From NCBI RefSeq assembly GCF_015767245.1, contig NZ_JADOTV010000001.1, forward strand, positions 680,896-744,895: a stretch of DNA of 64,000 nucleotides, given 5' to 3'. The notes beneath the pieces were generated by a model. The model saw only the letters and a program-made list of their open reading frames with translations. It was not told the DNA's origin and searched no databases. This DNA comes from Aureivirga sp. CE67 (lineage in GTDB: Bacteria > Bacteroidota > Bacteroidia > Flavobacteriales > Flavobacteriaceae). Position numbers and translations under genes: made by a program. The stretch's first letter is position 1. Each line of letters begins with the position of its first letter. Below, one piece after another: positions 49,864 through 58,570 of this stretch.

Positions 49864-51399
49864 ATGTTAACAAAAGTTTATGGAAGTGCCGTCTTCGGAA
49901 TTGAAGCAACAACAATTACAGTAGAAGTAAATATTGCAAAAGGAATTGGCTATCATCTTGTTGGATTACCAGACAATGCTATTAAAGAAAGTAGTTATAG
50001 AATTACTGCTGCTTTGCAGAATAATGGTTATAAATTACCTGGAAAGAAAATCACCATAAATATGGCTCCTGCAGATCTTCGAAAAGAAGGTTCTGCTTAT
50101 GATTTGACTTTGGCTATTGGAATTTTGGAAGCTTCTAACCAAATTGAAACTAAAAAAACTTCAGACTATATTATAATGGGAGAACTTTCTTTAGATGGAA
50201 GTTTACAACCTATTAAAGGAGCATTGCCAATTGCTATTAAAGCAAAAGAAGAAGGCTTTAAAGGATTTATTTTACCAAAACAAAATGCAGAAGAAGCTGC
50301 TGTTGTAGAAGGTTTAGACATTCTAGGTGCAGAAAACATTTTGGAAGTAATTCATTTTTTTGAAGAGAAAATAGAAATCGAACCTACTACTTTTAATATT
50401 GAAGAATCTATCGAGAATTGTTTGGAAAGTTTAGAAACAGATTTTTCGGATGTAAAAGGTCAAGAATCTATAAAACGTTGTATGGAAATTGCAGCAGCTG
50501 GTGGACATAATATCATATTAATAGGTCCTCCAGGTTCTGGAAAAACGATGTTAGCAAAAAGGCTTCCTTCTATTTTACCACCTATGACGATGAATGAAGC
50601 TTTGGAAACAACCAAAATTCATAGTGTTGTTGGAAAAACTTCAAATATAGGATTGATGAAAAATCGTCCTTTTAGAAATCCACATCATACTATTTCAGAT
50701 GTTGCTCTTGTTGGTGGAGGACAATATCCGCAACCTGGAGAAATTTCACTTTCACATAATGGTGTTTTATTTTTAGATGAATTACCAGAATTTAAACGTT
50801 CTGTATTAGAAGTAATGCGCCAACCATTGGAAGATCGAGAAGTTACTATTTCTAGAGCGAAATTTACAATTACTTATCCAAGTAGTTTTATGTTAGTTGC
50901 GAGTATGAATCCAAGTCCAAGTGGATTTTTTAATGATGGAAATAGTAATATGACTTCTTCTCCTGCAGAAATGCAAAGATATTTGAGTAAAATTTCCGGT
51001 CCTTTATTAGATCGAATAGATATACATATAGAAGTAACACCTGTTCCTTTTGAAAAATTAGCAGATCAACGAAAAGGAGAACCGAGTTCTGAAATTCGAA
51101 AAAGAGTTATTAAATCTAGATCACTACAAACAGAAAGGTTTAATACTTATAAAAATATACACTATAATGCACAAATGAATACAAGATTGATTCGAAAGTT
51201 TTGTAAACTAAGCGATGAAAGTAGTAATCTACTTAAAAATGCAATGGAGAAATTGAATCTTTCTGCGAGAGCTTATGATAGAATTTTGAAAGTAAGCAGA
51301 ACTATAGCAGATCTTGATAGCTCTTCAGAAATAAAATCTTCACATATTACAGAAGCAATCCAGTATAGAAGCTTAGATAGAGATGGATGGTTAGGATAA
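49864..51399 (+). CDS. comM: YifB/ComM-family Mg-chelatase-like AAA ATPase
   Basis: 511 residues: N-terminal Lon-protease-like S5 fold (about 1-170), then an AAA+ module with Walker A GPPGSGKT (221-228), Walker B GVLFLDELPEF, and the C-terminal YifB domain (MNTRLIRKFCKLSDESSNLL, LSARAYDRILKVSRTIADL). ComM is a hexameric helicase that helps integrate DNA during natural transformation; in this group the role is inferred from homology. Single gene. Confidence 0.93.
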   Translation: MLTKVYGSAVFGIEATTITVEVNIAKGIGYHLVGLPDNAIKESSYRITAALQNNGYKLPGKKITINMAPADLRKEGSAYDLTLAIGILEASNQIETKKTSDYIIMGELSLDGSLQPIKGALPIAIKAKEEGFKGFILPKQNAEEAAVVEGLDILGAENILEVIHFFEEKIEIEPTTFNIEESIENCLESLETDFSDVKGQESIKRCMEIAAAGGHNIILIGPPGSGKTMLAKRLPSILPPMTMNEALETTKIHSVVGKTSNIGLMKNRPFRNPHHTISDVALVGGGQYPQPGEISLSHNGVLFLDELPEFKRSVLEVMRQPLEDREVTISRAKFTITYPSSFMLVASMNPSPSGFFNDGNSNMTSSPAEMQRYLSKISGPLLDRIDIHIEVTPVPFEKLADQRKGEPSSEIRKRVIKSRSLQTERFNTYKNIHYNAQMNTRLIRKFCKLSDESSNLLKNAMEKLNLSARAYDRILKVSRTIADLDSSSEIKSSHITEAIQYRSLDRDGWLG

Positions 51400-51545
51400 T
51401 TATTGTGTTTATTTCAAAATTTTGAAAAGTCTTTATTTTAAAAGCAATTTTATTTTATTCAATATTTAAAGTATTAATCATAATTTTTTAGCTTATTAAA
51501 AAAATTATTCATAAAAATAATATTTTTACCTACCTAAACATGTAA

Positions 51546-51553
51546 TATATTTG
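51546..51553 (+). promoter_or_regulatory. possible -7 box of the PLP enzyme gene
   Basis: TATATTTG fits TAnnTTTG, 42 bp before the ATG. Confidence 0.4.
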
Positions 51554-51594
51554 GAATTTTTATAAATTGCGTTAAAAATAAAAAAAGAGAATAT

Positions 51595-52809
51595 ATGAGT
51601 ACTAAATCTGCAAATAGCATACAAGACTTACAGTTTTTTGGTGAATTTGGTGGAGTAAATCCATCTATTTCTGATTCAGCAACTTTTACTTTCATGGCTG
51701 CAAAAACAATGCAGGATACTTTTGAAGGTGAAACAGAAGGTTGTTATTTATATTCTCGTCACACAAGTCCAAGTAACTTATATCTTTCTCAAGCTTTAGC
51801 AGCAATGGAAGGTACAGAGTCTGCAAATGTTGCAAGTTCAGGAATGGGAGCTATTACTTCTACGATTATGCAACTTTGTAAAACTGGAGATCATATTGTT
51901 TCTAGTAGAACTATCTACGGAGGAACTTATGCATTCATGAAAAACTTTTTACCAAGATTAGATATTCAAACATCTTTTGTTGATATTACTGATTTAGAAA
52001 GTGTAGAAAATTCAATTAATGAAAATACAAAAGTAATCTATTGTGAAACTGTTAGTAATCCACTTTTAGAGATTGCTGATATTTCTGAGCTTTCCAAAAT
52101 AGCAAAAAGACACAACTTACCTTTAGTAGTAGATAATACTTTCTCTCCTTTAATTGTAAATCCACAAGATCTTGGTGCAACTATAACAATTCATAGTTTA
52201 ACAAAATTCATCAACGGAACAAATGATGCAGTTGGTGGAGTTGTTTGTGCTTCAAATGATTTTATCAATTCTTTAAAAGATGTAAATGATGGAGCAGCTA
52301 TGTTATACGGACCTGTAATGGATAGTTTACGTGCTTCTAGTATTTTAAAAAATATGAGAACGCTTCCTATTCGTATCAAACAACACAGTAGAAATGCACT
52401 TTTCTTAGCTGAAAACTTTGAAAAAGATGGATTAAAAGTTGTTTATCCAGGATTGAAGAGTCATAAAGATCACGAATTATATAACTCTATGAGAAATGAA
52501 GAATTCGGATTTGGAGGATTACTTACAATCGATGTTGGGTCTTTAGAAAAAGCAAACCAATTAATGGAGCTAATGCAAGATAGAAACTTAGGATACTTAG
52601 CAGTAAGTTTAGGATTCTACAAAACATTATTTAGCGCTCCTGGTTCTAGTACATCATCGGAAATTCCAGAAGAAGAACAAAATAAAATGGGGTTATCAGA
52701 TGGTATCATCCGTTTTTCAATCGGACTAGACCACGATATTGAAAGAACTTATAACGAAATGAAAAAATGCATGGAAGAACTGGAGATTCTTTCAGCAACC
52801 GTATGTTAG
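51595..52809 (+). CDS. Cys/Met-metabolism PLP enzyme (methionine gamma-lyase-like)
   Basis: 404 residues. PLP Lys204 in IHSLTKFINGTNDAVGG, Asp180 in LVVDNTFSPLIVNP, phosphate-binding ASSGMGAITST and the substrate loop YLYSRHTSPS with active-site Tyr/Arg. The family covers cystathionine gamma-synthase, beta/gamma-lyases and methionine gamma-lyase; exact reaction cannot be fixed from sequence, though SLGFYKTLFSAPGSSTSSEIPEEEQ in place of the usual SLGGVESL suggests a lyase branch. Monocistronic, with its own terminator. Confidence 0.87.
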   Translation: MSTKSANSIQDLQFFGEFGGVNPSISDSATFTFMAAKTMQDTFEGETEGCYLYSRHTSPSNLYLSQALAAMEGTESANVASSGMGAITSTIMQLCKTGDHIVSSRTIYGGTYAFMKNFLPRLDIQTSFVDITDLESVENSINENTKVIYCETVSNPLLEIADISELSKIAKRHNLPLVVDNTFSPLIVNPQDLGATITIHSLTKFINGTNDAVGGVVCASNDFINSLKDVNDGAAMLYGPVMDSLRASSILKNMRTLPIRIKQHSRNALFLAENFEKDGLKVVYPGLKSHKDHELYNSMRNEEFGFGGLLTIDVGSLEKANQLMELMQDRNLGYLAVSLGFYKTLFSAPGSSTSSEIPEEEQNKMGLSDGIIRFSIGLDHDIERTYNEMKKCMEELEILSATVC

Positions 52810-52844
52810 CAAGTAATTGTTAACTGTTTTATCTATCATGTTTT

Positions 52845-52882
52845 AAGAAATTGTCTAAGAAATTAGGCAATTTCTTTTTTTA
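52845..52882 (+). terminator. hairpin terminator
   Basis: AAGAAATTG (52845-52853) pairs with CAATTTCTT (52868-52876), then T's. Confidence 0.8.
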
Positions 52883-53010
52883 TAACTTTCCTAACCTGAT
52901 ACGTTTCAGATACTATTATTAAATTCTCAGTTTTAATTAATTCAAGACACTTTAAAATTAATTATAATGAAAACAAAGATACTTTTGAAAAAACAAAAAT
53001 ATTGAACGGT

Positions 53011-53709
53011 CTATTCAATGATTTCAGCTTCAAAAAGTGTTTTAAAGTGTATAAGTATTTTATTTTGAACTTCCTCCATCGGAATTTTCCTGTTTAATTC
53101 AGCCTCCATAGAAGTGACAGCTTTATCCTTAATACCACATGGCACGATATTATCAAAATATCCCAAGTTAGCATTCACGTTTAAAGCAAAACCATGCATC
53201 GTCACCCATCTACTACTTTTCACTCCCATGGCGCATATTTTTCTAGCAAAAGGTGTACCAACATCTAGCCAAACTCCGGTTTCTCCTTCACTTCTCTCAC
53301 TCTTTATTCCGTATTCAGCTAATGTTAAGATAATTGCCTCTTCTAAAAATCTTAAATATTTATGGATATCTGTAAAAAAATTATCTAAATCCAATATTGG
53401 ATATCCAACAATTTGTCCTGGTCCATGATATGTAATATCCCCTCCTCTATTAATTTTATAGAATTTAGCTCCTTTTTCTTCTAACTGTTTTTCAGATAAA
53501 AGAAGATTTGAGATATCACCGCTTTTCCCTAAAGTATATACATGTGGATGTTCCACGAAAAGTAAATAATTTGGAGTAGGATTATTTTCATCGTTTCTTC
53601 TGTTAGAAATTTTAGTATCTATAATTCCTTGAAACAACTCCGTTTGGTAATCCCATGTATCTTTATAATCTTTTTCTCCAAGATTTATATACTTTATTTG
53701 CTTATTCAT
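53011..53709 (-). CDS. lipB: lipoyl(octanoyl) transferase LipB
   Basis: 232 residues. Transfers octanoyl from acyl carrier protein to the lipoyl domains of dehydrogenases. Family blocks VEHPHVYTLGKSGD, RGGDITYHGPGQIVGYPILDL, GVWLDVGTPFARKICAMGVKSSRWVTMHG with Lys157 and PCGIKDKAVTSM with catalytic Cys191. Divergent from gldA over about 140 bp. Confidence 0.96.
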   Translation of the reverse strand: MNKQIKYINLGEKDYKDTWDYQTELFQGIIDTKISNRRNDENNPTPNYLLFVEHPHVYTLGKSGDISNLLLSEKQLEEKGAKFYKINRGGDITYHGPGQIVGYPILDLDNFFTDIHKYLRFLEEAIILTLAEYGIKSERSEGETGVWLDVGTPFARKICAMGVKSSRWVTMHGFALNVNANLGYFDNIVPCGIKDKAVTSMEAELNRKIPMEEVQNKILIHFKTLFEAEIIE

Positions 53710-53822
53710 TGTTTATACTTTAGAGTGAGCTTTATTGAAGCTTAAAATTGAGAGGTGCAAATTTCAGAAAAAAAAATAACATAACTGGAAGCTTTCTCAC
53801 TTTAACATTAATTTATAAAATG

Positions 53823-53830
53823 TATTTTTG
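53823..53830 (+). promoter_or_regulatory. -7 box of gldA
   Basis: TATTTTTG fits TAnnTTTG, 17 bp before the ATG. Confidence 0.5.
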
Positions 53831-53847
53831 CTAAAAACACGAAAAAT

Positions 53848-54741
53848 ATGGCAATTGAAGTATCAAATCTTACAAAACAATATGGAACACAAACTGCATT
53901 AGATGCTATTAATTTTTCCATAGGAAAAGGAGAAATCGTTGGTTTTTTGGGTCCAAATGGAGCTGGAAAATCTACAACTATGAAAATTATTACTGGCTTT
54001 GTCAAAGCAACAGGTGGAAATGTTTCTGTTAATAATGTTTCTGTTACAGATGATATTTTAAATGTTCAAAAAAATATTGGATATCTTCCAGAACACAATC
54101 CATTGTATTTGGATATGTATGTGAAAGAATATTTAAGTTTTCATGCTAAAATTCATAAAATCAATAAAAATAGAGTTTCCGAAATCATAAAAGAAGTAGG
54201 TTTAACACCTGAAGCTCACAAAAAAATCAATCAACTTTCTAAAGGATATCGTCAAAGAGTTGGATTGGCAGCTGCTATGTTACATAATCCAGATATTTTA
54301 ATTCTGGATGAACCAACTACAGGTTTAGATCCAAATCAGTTAATTGAAATTCGTGATTTGATTCGTAACTACGGTAAAAATAGAACCATTTTATTTTCTA
54401 CGCACATTATGCAAGAAGTAGAGGCTGTTTGTGATCGTGTTATTATCATTAATAAAGGAAAAATTGTTTTGGATAAAAGCATGGAAGAGCTAAAAAAGAA
54501 TCAAGACCAAAGAATCGAAGTGGAATTTGACTACCAAATTGAAAGAAAATTCTTACAAGATATTCCTAATTTAAAGTCTTTTGACAATATTTTTGATACA
54601 ACTTGGGAGTTTATTTTTGATACTCAAGATGATATGCGATCGGAAATTTTTGACTTTGCACAGAAAAATGGATTGAAAATTTTAAAGATGAATACAAAAA
54701 ATCAAAATCTAGAAAGTTTATTCACAGAATTGACAAACTAG
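53848..54741 (+). CDS. gldA: gliding motility ABC ATPase GldA
   Basis: 297 residues, one ATPase domain: Walker A GPNGAGKST (35-43), LPEHNPLYLDMYVKEYLSF, signature LSKGYRQRVGLAAAML, Walker B ILILDEPTTGLDPNQL, His switch STHIMQEVEAVCDRV, and a C-terminal domain of about 75 residues. The LSKGYRQR signature and PEHNPLYLDMYV block match GldA of Flavobacterium, part of the GldAFG transporter linked to gliding. GldF and GldG are not adjacent here. Confidence 0.9.
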   Translation: MAIEVSNLTKQYGTQTALDAINFSIGKGEIVGFLGPNGAGKSTTMKIITGFVKATGGNVSVNNVSVTDDILNVQKNIGYLPEHNPLYLDMYVKEYLSFHAKIHKINKNRVSEIIKEVGLTPEAHKKINQLSKGYRQRVGLAAAMLHNPDILILDEPTTGLDPNQLIEIRDLIRNYGKNRTILFSTHIMQEVEAVCDRVIIINKGKIVLDKSMEELKKNQDQRIEVEFDYQIERKFLQDIPNLKSFDNIFDTTWEFIFDTQDDMRSEIFDFAQKNGLKILKMNTKNQNLESLFTELTN

Positions 54742-54761
54742 TACATTTTTAACAAAAAAAG

Positions 54762-54787
54762 AGAGGTTGTAAATATTTACAACCTCT
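54762..54787. terminator. hairpin after gldA
   Basis: Perfect 12-bp inverted repeat AGAGGTTGTAAA / TTTACAACCTCT with a 2-base loop. The T run is stronger on the minus strand. Confidence 0.75.
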
Positions 54788-55035
54788 TATGAAAATCACT
54801 TTTACTAATTTTTATTTTTAAAAAGAATCCTACAACTTTTAATATAATTTAAAATATGACTTTCAATTTATAATTAATTTTATTTATTTCTTAACAATTA
54901 ACTCTACAAATATAACTTATTATTTTAGTAAATCTACAATAAATAATTAACATATTTAAATACTATTTTAACCTTAACACTTGCATATCTACTTATTTTT
55001 AACAATTTTTGTAGAAACAATATAAATTATTATCT

Positions 55036-55887
55036 ATGAAAATTATCCCCTTTAAAGTCTCCAAAGCTATAACGGAAACCATTGTAGTGCAGCGGGACTT
55101 CGGAAAACAATTCTACAACCATCTTCATCAACATTCTGAAATTCAATTAACATTAATATTAAACGGAGAGGGAACTTACATTATAGGCGATTCAATCGGT
55201 AATTTTAAACCTTTAGATTTTTTTGTTATTGGTGAAAAGCTTCCTCATGTTTTTAAAAATGATAATGTTGAAACTAAATGTGAAATGATTTCTATTTATT
55301 TTTCACCAGAATCTTTTGGAACTAACTTTTTTGAATTACCAGAAATGATTCATTTGACTCCTTTCTTCAATGATTCACTTAGAGGTATAAAAATGACAAA
55401 TATCGATAAGTCTATCATTCGAAAGATTAAGCAAATTGAATTTTTAAACAATTTTCAAAAATTTATTTCTTTCCTAAATATTATTAGTGACTTGTCTGCT
55501 TATGAAGATAATAAAGAAATACTTTCATCTCTTATTGTAGATAAAAAATACTCGGAAGAAGAAGAGTTAAGAATGGATGAAATTATCCAGTTTGCTTTAA
55601 GAGAATTTCATCGAAATATCTTATTAGAAGAAGTAGCAAATATCGCAAATATGACCCCTAATGCCTTTTGCAGATATTTTAAACAACGAACAAACAAAAC
55701 CTTTGTCAATTTTCTTACAGAACTCAGAATCGGAAATGCTTGTAAGCTTCTCTCCAAACGGAACGAGTTGAATATTATGGATATTTGCTATAAATCTGGT
55801 TTCAATAATTTAGCTAATTTTAATCGGAAATTTAAAGATATCAAAGGAATGACTCCTTCAAAATACAGACAAACACATTATAAATAG
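55036..55887 (+). CDS. AraC-family transcriptional regulator
   Basis: 283 residues: N-terminal cupin domain (about 10-130, HLHQHSEIQLTLILNGEGTYIIGDSIGNFKPLDFFVIGEKLPHVF) and C-terminal AraC DNA-binding domain (about 180-280, ILLEEVANIANMTPNAFCRYFKQRTNKTFVNFLTELRI, ICYKSGFNNLANFNRKFKDIKGMTPSKYR). A sugar- or metabolite-responsive activator is the usual role; no target is evident. Its end overlaps the convergent YjbR gene by 10 bp. Confidence 0.9.
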   Translation: MKIIPFKVSKAITETIVVQRDFGKQFYNHLHQHSEIQLTLILNGEGTYIIGDSIGNFKPLDFFVIGEKLPHVFKNDNVETKCEMISIYFSPESFGTNFFELPEMIHLTPFFNDSLRGIKMTNIDKSIIRKIKQIEFLNNFQKFISFLNIISDLSAYEDNKEILSSLIVDKKYSEEEELRMDEIIQFALREFHRNILLEEVANIANMTPNAFCRYFKQRTNKTFVNFLTELRIGNACKLLSKRNELNIMDICYKSGFNNLANFNRKFKDIKGMTPSKYRQTHYK

Positions 55888-56234
55888 CCTAATTCTTGCT
55901 TTTCTTTTTTAGTCAACCCCAAGATTACAGAATCGTAAGAATGATCTATTAAATGCTTCAAAAACTCATTGGAAAGTTTCCCTTCAAAATCTATTGTATT
56001 CCAATGCTTTTTATTCATATGATAGCCTGAAGTTATCTCATCATAAGTTTCTCTATATTCTATAGCTTTTTCAGGATCACATTTTAAATTTACTTTCATC
56101 GGATATTCATCCAAAGTTGTTATCGCAAAAACTTTTCCTGCTACTTTAAAAACTAATGTTTTTTCGTCAAAAGGAAAACCCTCTGACACATTAGGTTTTC
56201 CAATACAATACTCTCTTAACGCTTCAATATTCAT
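55878..56234 (-). CDS. MmcQ/YjbR family protein
   Basis: 118 residues: MNIEALREYCIGKPNVSEGFPFDEKTLVFKVAGKVFA, DEYPMKVNLKCDPEKAIEYRETY, GYHMNKKHWNTIDFEG and a final helix. This matches the CyaY-like YjbR/MmcQ fold, annotated as DNA-binding on structural grounds with little proof. Its start overlaps the cyclase gene by 4 bp, so the two form an operon. Confidence 0.88.
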   Translation of the reverse strand: MNIEALREYCIGKPNVSEGFPFDEKTLVFKVAGKVFAITTLDEYPMKVNLKCDPEKAIEYRETYDEITSGYHMNKKHWNTIDFEGKLSNEFLKHLIDHSYDSVILGLTKKEKQELGYL

Positions 56235-56977
56235 GATTTTATCTGGTATAAAATTGGTTTGCTTGGCGAAGCATCATTTTCAAACGATGCTATTTGTAAA
56301 TTCATAAAAAACAAACCATCTTCTATCGCATCAGGAACATATACAAATTCTGTAATTGTAGCATCATATCTTCGCTCTCCTTCATAATTCCAAAAAGCCT
56401 TATGTGCTACCAACTTCCCTTCATCTCTCTCTTTATCTACAGATGGTAAGTCAATTAATAAATGCTTAATTTGTTTTTCTCTCAAAAACAAAGCAGCTTC
56501 TTCTGTTAGGTAAGCGGGGTTGGTATTCGAATATTGTTTACTTAATTTTTCATCTTCATTCGGAAGTGTTCTAATAATAATTGCATCTTTAAAATACCTC
56601 ATCTTCTCTTCTATCAATTCTTTTGTAATCACCAAATCTTCTCCTATTTTTTCAGGATTTATCGTAATTAACTCTGCTAAAAAGTGAAATTCTTTTAAGT
56701 ATTCGTTGATACTATGAAATTCTTCCGTAATATGTCCAATACACTCTGTATGTGTTCCGTGTGCATGTGGATTAAAATGGATATTAAAAAAATTTGTTGA
56801 AGATCCTTCTGTTACTTTTCCTACAAAATCTCCCATTACTACTGGCTCAATCTTCGGATGTGAGACATACCATGCATTCGGGTTTTTTTCATGACCAAAA
56901 ATGGTTGTCGAAATATCGATTGGTTTTGCTAAGTCTACAGTGTATTCTACTTCATCAACATTGATTTTTATTTCCAT
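56231..56977 (-). CDS. cyclase family protein (kynurenine formamidase-like)
   Basis: 248 residues from the ATG at 56977 (a longer frame uses TTG at 57031). The metal site of the family is HFNPHAHGTHTECIGH, with further blocks AIIIRTLPNEDE, LLIDLPSVDKERDEGKLVAHKAFW and FVYVPDAIEDGLFFMNLQIASF. Such Mn/Zn hydrolases include kynurenine formamidase and isatin hydrolase; the substrate here is unknown. Operon with YjbR downstream. Confidence 0.85.
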   Translation of the reverse strand: MEIKINVDEVEYTVDLAKPIDISTTIFGHEKNPNAWYVSHPKIEPVVMGDFVGKVTEGSSTNFFNIHFNPHAHGTHTECIGHITEEFHSINEYLKEFHFLAELITINPEKIGEDLVITKELIEEKMRYFKDAIIIRTLPNEDEKLSKQYSNTNPAYLTEEAALFLREKQIKHLLIDLPSVDKERDEGKLVAHKAFWNYEGERRYDATITEFVYVPDAIEDGLFFMNLQIASFENDASPSKPILYQIKS

Positions 56978-57224
56978 ACTCTTAAATATATAAAATTTTA
57001 ACCTTAATTTTTTATCTTTTGGGTAAAACAACTTTAATTCGAAACCTTTTTATTCAAAAACATTTTAACCATTAATTAAATAAAATTCCTTTCTTTATAA
57101 TTGTTTACTTCTCAGCCAAAAATAATCGCTTATTTAGACATTTCTACACTTATTTAAAGAAAAGTATCTAAAACATTAACAGAAGCTTATTTTTCAAAAA
57201 AACATGTTAAAAAAAAAATCTATT

Positions 57225-57255
57225 CTTGTAATTAATTAATTTATAATTAATTTTG
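57225..57255 (+). promoter_or_regulatory. promoter of the DAHP synthase leader
   Basis: TTG (57225-57227), a 20-base spacer and TAATTTTG (57248-57255) form a good Bacteroidetes -33/-7 pair. Transcription would start near 57262, about 11 bases before the leader peptide. Confidence 0.65.
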
Positions 57256-57272
57256 CTACAAATTAAACAGTA

Positions 57273-57326
57273 ATGACAAATAATAACACTTGGTGGAGCA
57301 ACTCTAAATTTTATCTCAAAAGATAA
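57273..57326 (+). CDS. Trp-Trp leader peptide (attenuator)
   Basis: A 17-residue open frame MTNNNTWWSNSKFYLKR with two adjacent Trp codons at 57291-57296 and Phe-Tyr near the end, followed by TAA. It sits between a good promoter and a Rho-independent terminator, before a gene of aromatic amino-acid synthesis. This is the layout of a ribosome-mediated attenuation leader; a random small frame would rarely combine Trp-Trp, the location and the alternative RNA pairings. Confidence 0.8.
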   Translation: MTNNNTWWSNSKFYLKR

Positions 57327-57389
57327 GAGAGGCTATGCTATGGTGTATTATAAAATAAACTAAAGTCTCGATTTATCGGGACTTTTTTT
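57298..57389 (+). promoter_or_regulatory. transcription attenuator (alternative hairpins)
   Basis: Segment 1 AGC-aa-CTCT (57298-57305) can pair with segment 2 AGAGGCT (57328-57334). Segment 2 GAGGCT (57329-57334) can instead pair with segment 3 AGTCTC (57364-57369). Segment 3-4 AGTCTCGA (57364-57371) pairs with TCGGGACT (57376-57383) and is followed by T6: a terminator. A ribosome stalled at the Trp codons would cover segment 1 and let 2-3 form, allowing read-through. Confidence 0.8.
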
Positions 57390-57423
57390 GTATAATAGAA
57401 TATCTAAACGTAAGTAAATTATA

Positions 57424-58500
57424 ATGGAGAATACAGCAACTTTTAAAACATGGTTAGAGGATATGCAACTAGAACACCCTTTAGTGATTGCAGGTCCTTG
57501 TAGTGCTGAAACCGAAGAACAGGTATTAGAAACTGCACACCAATTAAAAAATACGGACACCAATGTTTTTAGAGCTGGAATTTGGAAACCTAGAACTAGA
57601 CCTGGACAATTTGAAGGAGTTGGAGAAAAAGGTTTGAAATGGTTGCAAAAAGTTAAGGAAGAAACTGGGCTTTTGGTAACAACAGAAGTTGGTACTGCTG
57701 ATCATGTAGAGAAAGCCTTACAACATGATATTGATATTTTATGGGTTGGAGCAAGAACTACAGTAAATCCTTTTGCAGTACAAGAAATTGCAGATGCGCT
57801 AAAAGGTGTTGATAAAACTGTTTTGGTTAAAAACCCTGTAAATCCAGATTTATCTCTATGGTTAGGAGCTGTAGAAAGAATCAAAAATGCTGGAATCAGT
57901 CAGCTTGGAGTAATTCATAGAGGATTTTCTACATATCAAAAAACAGAATATCGAAACAATCCAAAATGGCAGATTGCAATCGAGCTAAAGAAAGAATTTC
58001 CTGATTTGCCAATGATTTTAGATCCATCGCATATTTGTGGTCGTCGAGATACTATTTTCGATACTTGTCAAATGGCTTTAGATTTAAGATATGAAGGTTT
58101 AATGATCGAAACACACATCGATCCTGACAATGCTTGGAGTGATGCGATGCAGCAAATTACTCCTGAAAGATTATCAGAAATCACTAGAGATTTAAAAATC
58201 CGAATTGATAATACTAACGAAAAAGATTATCAACATAAGATCAAAGCTTTCAGAAAAGATTTGGATGTTTTAGATAAAAACCTTCTAGATTTATTGGCAC
58301 ACAGAATGGGTGTAGCTAGTAAAATTGGAAAATTAAAACATGAGAAAAACGTTGCAATTCTTCAGAGCGATCGTTGGGCACATGTTTTAGAAAAAATGAT
58401 CATCAATGGAGAGAAGAATGGATTGAGTCAAGAATTTATAGAGAAAATTTTCAAAGCAATTCATATCGAATCTATCAGTGTACAACAAAAAAGTAAATAA
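57424..58500 (+). CDS. bifunctional DAHP synthase / chorismate mutase (type II)
   Basis: 358 residues. The N-terminal DAHP synthase domain of the AroAbeta (KDO8PS-like) kind (about 1-260) has FRAGIWKPRTRPGQFEGVGEKG, WVGARTTVNPF, LVKNPVNPDLSLWLGA, HRGFSTYQKTEYRNNPKW and LDPSHICGRRD. The C-terminal chorismate mutase domain (about 270-355) has FRKDLDVLDKNLLDLLAHRMGVASKIGKLKHEKN. It makes the first shikimate-pathway compound and prephenate. The Trp-Trp attenuator upstream is notable because this fusion feeds Phe/Tyr. Single gene with strong terminator. Confidence 0.93.
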   Translation: MENTATFKTWLEDMQLEHPLVIAGPCSAETEEQVLETAHQLKNTDTNVFRAGIWKPRTRPGQFEGVGEKGLKWLQKVKEETGLLVTTEVGTADHVEKALQHDIDILWVGARTTVNPFAVQEIADALKGVDKTVLVKNPVNPDLSLWLGAVERIKNAGISQLGVIHRGFSTYQKTEYRNNPKWQIAIELKKEFPDLPMILDPSHICGRRDTIFDTCQMALDLRYEGLMIETHIDPDNAWSDAMQQITPERLSEITRDLKIRIDNTNEKDYQHKIKAFRKDLDVLDKNLLDLLAHRMGVASKIGKLKHEKNVAILQSDRWAHVLEKMIINGEKNGLSQEFIEKIFKAIHIESISVQQKSK

Positions 58501-58507
58501 ATTATAT

Positions 58508-58538
58508 AAAAAAAGGCTGTCAATAGACAGCCTTTTTT
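58508..58538. terminator. bidirectional hairpin terminator
   Basis: AAAAAGGCTGTC and GACAGCCTTTTT pair around AATA, T-rich tail on both strands. Confidence 0.92.
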
Positions 58539-58570
58539 CGAATTATGAATTAAATCAAATACTTAATAAA

